Source: Ideonella sp. (GTDB lineage Bacteria; Pseudomonadota; Gammaproteobacteria; Burkholderiales; Burkholderiaceae_C). From it: a stretch of 64,000 nucleotides of DNA. The notes beneath the pieces were generated by a model. The model was given only the letters and a program-made list of their open reading frames with translations, was not told where the DNA came from and did no database searches. The stretch is taken from NCBI RefSeq assembly GCF_016702655.1, contig NZ_JADJDO010000002.1, positions 408,943 to 472,942 on the forward strand, given 5' to 3'. Positions 61,025 to 64,000 of this stretch are shown here, in pieces. Each line of letters opens with the position of its first letter. Within the stretch, counting starts at the first letter, position 1. Made by a program: the position numbers and the translations under genes.

Positions 61025-61956
61025 TGGCCAAGTTTCGCGATTCCGTCGTTCACGACAACGTCTTCGAAGTCTCGGCGCCCGCCGTCGAGCGCGATGCGCC
61101 CGCCGACAAGGCCGACACGGTTGCCGATCGTTCCATCGGCTCGATCATCAGCGAGACGCGCCACCTCAGCGCCGACCAGGTCGAGAAGATCCTCCAGCAC
61201 CAGCGCGAGACGGGGGTACGCTTTGGCGAAGCCGCCATCGCGCTGGGCTTGGCCAGCGCCGACGACGTGCTGTTCGCGCTTGCGCAGCAGTTCCACTACC
61301 CGTACGCCGCCGAAGAGCGGCGCAAGGCAAGCCCCGAGCTCGTGGCGCTGAACCAGCCTTTCGGCGTGCAGGCCGAGGCCTTCCGCGCCATCCGCAGCCA
61401 GATCATGATGCGCCTGTTCAACGAGGGCCAGGAGCGGCGCGCCATCGCCGTCGTCAGCCCCGATGCGGGCGACGGCAAGACGTTCTTCTCGGCCAACCTG
61501 GCCGTCACGCTGGCCCAACTGGGGGGCCGCACGCTGCTGGTGGATGCCGACATGCGCGGCCCGCGCCAGCACCAGGTGTTCGGCATTGCCAACAGCGCCG
61601 GCCTGTCGGGCATCCTCAGCGGCCGCGCCGAGGCCAAGGTGATCCAGCAAGTCAACGGCGTGCCGAGCCTCTTCGTGCTGCCGGTGGGCATCACGCCGCC
61701 CAACCCGCTCGAACTCGTCGAGCGCCCGGCCTTCGGCCTGCTGATCCGCGAGTTGCTGGCCAAGTTCGACCACGTGGTGGTCGATACCCCGGCAGCAACG
61801 TACGGCAGCGATTGCGCCGTGATCGCCGCGCGTTGCGGGGCGGCGCTCGTGATTGCGCGCCAGGACCAGTCTCGCGTTGGCGAACTGCAAGACCTGGTGG
61901 CCAACCTCGGCGAGAGCCCGGCCAAGCTTGCCGGCGTGATCGTCAACGAGTTCTGA
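61021..61956 (+). CDS. epsG: Chain length determinant tyrosine kinase-like EpsG
   Basis: 311-residue cytoplasmic BY-kinase-type ATPase partner of EpsF. Walker A is VVSPDAGDGKTFFSANLAVT, Walker A-prime LLVDADMRGPRQHQVFG, Walker B VVVDTPAATYGSD. N-terminal region (about 38-100) is a GspE-N/MshEN-like domain (SADQVEKILQHQRETGVRFGEAAIALGLAS). The Tyr-rich tail of BY-kinases is missing: the protein ends GVIVNEF. So it may act as an ATPase without tyrosine autophosphorylation. Start overlaps epsF stop (ATGA). Confidence 0.93.
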   Translation: MMAKFRDSVVHDNVFEVSAPAVERDAPADKADTVADRSIGSIISETRHLSADQVEKILQHQRETGVRFGEAAIALGLASADDVLFALAQQFHYPYAAEERRKASPELVALNQPFGVQAEAFRAIRSQIMMRLFNEGQERRAIAVVSPDAGDGKTFFSANLAVTLAQLGGRTLLVDADMRGPRQHQVFGIANSAGLSGILSGRAEAKVIQQVNGVPSLFVLPVGITPPNPLELVERPAFGLLIRELLAKFDHVVVDTPAATYGSDCAVIAARCGAALVIARQDQSRVGELQDLVANLGESPAKLAGVIVNEF

Positions 61957-61957
61957 A

Positions 61958-62866
61958 TTGTCGGCCACGCTCCCCAGCGCCCCCGACCCGGCGCGCAAGG
62001 CACGCCTGCCGCTCGCGCCGCCGGGGTTCGACTGGCCGGCGTTCGTGCTGCTGGCGGCCGGCTTCGCACTGCTGTACGTGCCCGTCTATGCCGACCTGGC
62101 CAACACCACTTGGGCTACCGACGAGCAGGGCCACGGGCCAATCATCCTGGCGGTGAGTGCGTGGCTGCTGTACGAGCGCCGGCACGCCATTGCCGCCACG
62201 CCTTACCGCCCGCTACCCGCGGTGGGCTGGCCGCTGCTGGTGTTTGCTGCGCTGCTGTTTGCCTTTGGCCGCGCGCAAGACGTGATCATGTTCGAAGTCA
62301 GCTCGCAGATCGTCGTGCTGGCTGCGCTGCTGCTGTTGTTTCGCGGTGCCGCGGCGCTGCGGGCTGCCTGGTTCCCGCTCTTCTTCCTGATCTTCATGAT
62401 CCCCTGGCCGACGGCGATCGTGTCCGCAGTGACCGGCCCCCTCAAGGCCGCGGTCTCTGCCGTGGCAGCCAACCTGCTGTACCAGTTGGGCTACCCGGTG
62501 GGCCGCACCGGCGTTGTGATGACGGTGGGGCCGTATCAGTTGCTGGTTGCCGACGCCTGCGCCGGCCTGAACAGCATGTTCACGCTCGAGGCGCTGGGCA
62601 TGCTCTACATGAATTTGATGAAGTACACCAACGTGGCCCGCAACGCGGCGCTGGCCATCCTGCTGATCCCGATCGCCTTTGCGGCCAACATCGTGCGCGT
62701 GATGATCCTCGTGCTCGTGACCTACCACTTCGGCGACGAGGCGGGGCAGGGCTTCGTGCATGGCTTTGCCGGCATGGTGCTCTTCATGGTGGCGCTGGTG
62801 ATGATGCTCGTGGTCGACAAGGTGCTAGGCCTTTTCATTCCGGGCGCGAAGGCGAAGGCGGCATGA
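61958..62866 (+). CDS. xrtB: Exosortase B (XrtB)
   Basis: 302-residue multi-pass transpeptidase-like membrane enzyme associated with extracellular polysaccharide loci. About eight membrane segments. The catalytic triad is visible: Cys201 in LVADACAGLNSMFTLEALG, Arg247 in FAANIVRVMILVLV, His268 in GQGFVHGFAGMVLF. It should process proteins with a C-terminal PEP-CTERM-like signal, coupling protein sorting to EPS. The start is a TTG at 61958, one base after the epsG stop; no better ATG precedes the first segment. Confidence 0.95.
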   Translation: MSATLPSAPDPARKARLPLAPPGFDWPAFVLLAAGFALLYVPVYADLANTTWATDEQGHGPIILAVSAWLLYERRHAIAATPYRPLPAVGWPLLVFAALLFAFGRAQDVIMFEVSSQIVVLAALLLLFRGAAALRAAWFPLFFLIFMIPWPTAIVSAVTGPLKAAVSAVAANLLYQLGYPVGRTGVVMTVGPYQLLVADACAGLNSMFTLEALGMLYMNLMKYTNVARNAALAILLIPIAFAANIVRVMILVLVTYHFGDEAGQGFVHGFAGMVLFMVALVMMLVVDKVLGLFIPGAKAKAA

Positions 62867-63549
62867 CGGCCGTGCGCATCCGGGCCCTTGTGGCGCTGAT
62901 CGTGATGCTCGCCGCATTTGCGGGCGCCAAGGCGTGGCGGCCGACGAAGCACTTGTCCGACACGCTGCCCAAGGTGGAACTCGAGACGATGTTCCCCAAG
63001 GCCTTTGGCGACTGGGTGGTCGATGAGCGCATGCCCGTGCAGCTGATCTCGCCCGACACGCAGGCGGCGATCAACAAGATCTACAACCAGACCCTGAGCC
63101 GCACTTACGTCAATCGCGTTGGCGAGAGGGTCATGCTCTCGGTCGCCTACGGAGGCGACCAGTCCGACGCTCTTTCGGCGCACAGGCCCGAGGCATGCTA
63201 CCCTGCCCAGGGATTCGAGATCGCCGCGAGCAGCATCGGGCAGTTGCAGACGGCCGTGCAGCCCCTTCGCGTGCGCCGGCTCGTCGCACGCCTGGGGGGG
63301 CGTATGGAGCCGATCACGTACTGGGTTGTCGTCGGCGAGAAGACTGCCGTCACCGGCACCGAGCAGAAGCTCGCTCAACTCAAGTACAGCACGGTCGGCA
63401 CGATCCCCGACGGCATGCTCGTGCGTGTTTCAAGTATCGATCCTGATGCAGACCGGGCCTACGAGTTGCATCGCCGGTTTGTCGATGCGCTTGCCTCCGC
63501 GGTACAGCCTGGCGTCCGCGCGCGGACCTTTGGCGCAGCGGCGCAATAA
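62863..63549 (+). CDS. epsI: Exosortase-associated protein EpsI
   Basis: 228 residues of the EpsI family that always accompanies exosortase in EPS loci. N-terminal membrane anchor (IRALVALIVMLAAFAGAKAW), then a periplasmic domain with TMFPKAFGDWVVDERMPVQL and LSAHRPEACYPAQGF (conserved HRPE-CYP motif with Cys) and YWVVVGEKTAVTG. Its role is unknown, but it probably acts with the exosortase. ATG overlaps the xrtB stop (ATGA). Confidence 0.95.
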   Translation: MTAVRIRALVALIVMLAAFAGAKAWRPTKHLSDTLPKVELETMFPKAFGDWVVDERMPVQLISPDTQAAINKIYNQTLSRTYVNRVGERVMLSVAYGGDQSDALSAHRPEACYPAQGFEIAASSIGQLQTAVQPLRVRRLVARLGGRMEPITYWVVVGEKTAVTGTEQKLAQLKYSTVGTIPDGMLVRVSSIDPDADRAYELHRRFVDALASAVQPGVRARTFGAAAQ

Positions 63550-63766
63550 GCCGCGCCGCTGGTAGCGGGCTTGCCATGCGCGCCGCGCTCGATGCCATGT
63601 ACTGCAAGCGCAACTCTGTGCCCACCCTGCTTGCCATGAGCCCTGTTCTTGTCGGCGAGGAACGGAGTGTCATGACCAAGCTGGCCGCTCGTCACGGCGC
63701 CGCACGCAAGCACCACCATTCAGGACCAAGGCTTCACCAACTGGATCGCTCCGGGCAAGGTGAGCC
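63550..63766. other. Gap without recognised gene between epsI and the flippase
   Basis: 217 bases. One plus-strand frame (63576-63770) encodes 64 residues with no similarity I recognise and atypical composition; its stop overlaps the flippase GTG (GTGA), but I regard it as unlikely to be a real gene. It might be the scar of a deleted gene. Confidence 0.4.
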
Positions 63767-64000
63767 GTGAGCGCTGGCGACTCTTCACCGTACCGACTGC
63801 AAAACGTCCGCGCCGCTGCAGGGCACTACTTGCTCGGCCGCGGTGCCGGCGCGATCGCCGGGCTTGCAGCCGCTGTGCTACTGGTGCGGCACATGCAGGT
63901 GCAGGATTACGCAGGTTACACGGCAATCATGGGCATCGCGGGCATCGTCGCGATGCTTGCGTCGCTGGGCGTGGACCGCGTGGTGACGCGCTTCACCCGA
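63767..64000 (+). CDS. Polysaccharide flippase-like protein, 5' end only
   Basis: The first 78 residues are visible, cut by the window end. After a short cytoplasmic start (VSAGDSSPYRLQNVRAAAGH) come YLLGRGAGAIAGLAAAVLLV and MGIAGIVAMLASLGVDRVVT, two membrane segments with a DYAGYTAIM linker, the pattern of oligosaccharide flippases (Wzx/polysaccharide_synt). It would move lipid-linked repeat units for the eps polymer. Starts with GTG at 63767. Confidence 0.75.
   Translation, partial: MSAGDSSPYRLQNVRAAAGHYLLGRGAGAIAGLAAAVLLVRHMQVQDYAGYTAIMGIAGIVAMLASLGVDRVVTRFTR

Noticed and set aside
63576..63770. 64-codon ORF between epsI and the flippase
   Set aside because: No similarity, unusual composition and no ribosome-binding site; the GTGA overlap with the flippase alone is not enough.

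Overview
The window is very GC-rich (about 70%), densely coded, and looks like the chromosome of a betaproteobacterium of the order Burkholderiales, probably in the Rubrivivax/Leptothrix/Methylibium neighbourhood. The evidence is protein content and gene order: a system II cytochrome c assembly pair (ResB-CcsB) next to a di-haem cytochrome c and engB, a HIT-DUF971-ubiE run, a 1300-residue DUF3683-type FAD/Fe-S dehydrogenase, a HrcA/CIRCE-controlled groESL operon and an EpsD-to-EpsI cluster with a B-type exosortase. I found no rRNA, tRNA, CRISPR array or prophage.

Layout. 1-3.2 kb: an aldehyde dehydrogenase (cut by the window edge) diverges from an AcoR-type sigma-54 activator; a -24/-12 promoter and an upstream inverted repeat lie between them. 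3.2-8.4 kb: mostly minus-strand small genes (three GNAT proteins, one fused to a P-loop kinase-like domain; a strictosidine-synthase-like lactonase; a GST remnant running into a poly-G tract; SRPBCC, isoprenylcysteine methyltransferase-like and GFA proteins). 8.6-9.9 kb: a nitroreductase-marR operon behind a palindromic operator. 9.9-12.9 kb: an accessory patch with a solute-binding lipoprotein-like gene, an orphan antitoxin and its frameshifted copy, a WYL-regulator remnant, an intact FitA/VapC pair and a PIN-domain remnant. 13-18 kb: a two-subunit molybdenum hydroxylase (IorA/IorB type) and a DUF6502-DUF5666 pair. 18-24.7 kb: S9 peptidase, GNAT, MoxR ATPase, cytochrome c4, and divergent HDOD and HD-GYP signalling genes. 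24.8-28.6 kb: CopA-type copper ATPase, HicAB and a YitT protein.

28.6-36.4 kb is devoted to envelope redox work: MsrQ-MsrP (periplasmic methionine sulfoxide repair), CcsB-ResB (haem delivery to c-type cytochromes), a cytochrome c, then engB and an alpha/beta hydrolase. 36.4-44.5 kb holds a DUF1631 protein, groEL-groES, a Sui1-like factor, argJ, a 39-codon ORF with hairpins ahead of an MFS exporter, and another GNAT gene. 44.5-50.2 kb is a complete ugp operon for glycerol-3-phosphate/glycerophosphodiester uptake (ugpB-ugpA-[coiled-coil gene]-ugpE-ugpC-ugpQ), with a frameshift in ugpB, an extra membrane-anchored coiled-coil gene and a candidate Pho box. 50.4-56.6 kb: the large dehydrogenase, Uma2, HIT, DUF971 and ubiE. 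56.6-57.5 kb is a compact REP-associated transposase element with near-perfect 26-bp inverted ends, sitting directly after the ubiE stop. 57.7-64 kb is the exopolysaccharide cluster epsD-E-F-G-xrtB-epsI, followed by the start of a flippase.

The observations I would check first are the small ORF plus nested hairpins upstream of the MFS gene, the coiled-coil gene inside ugp, the MoxR gene coupled to a 30-codon ORF in place of its usual von Willebrand partner, the transposase element at the ubiE/eps junction, and the decaying toxin-antitoxin patch. I saw no clearly new multi-gene system. The least explained conserved-looking pair is DUF6502-DUF5666.
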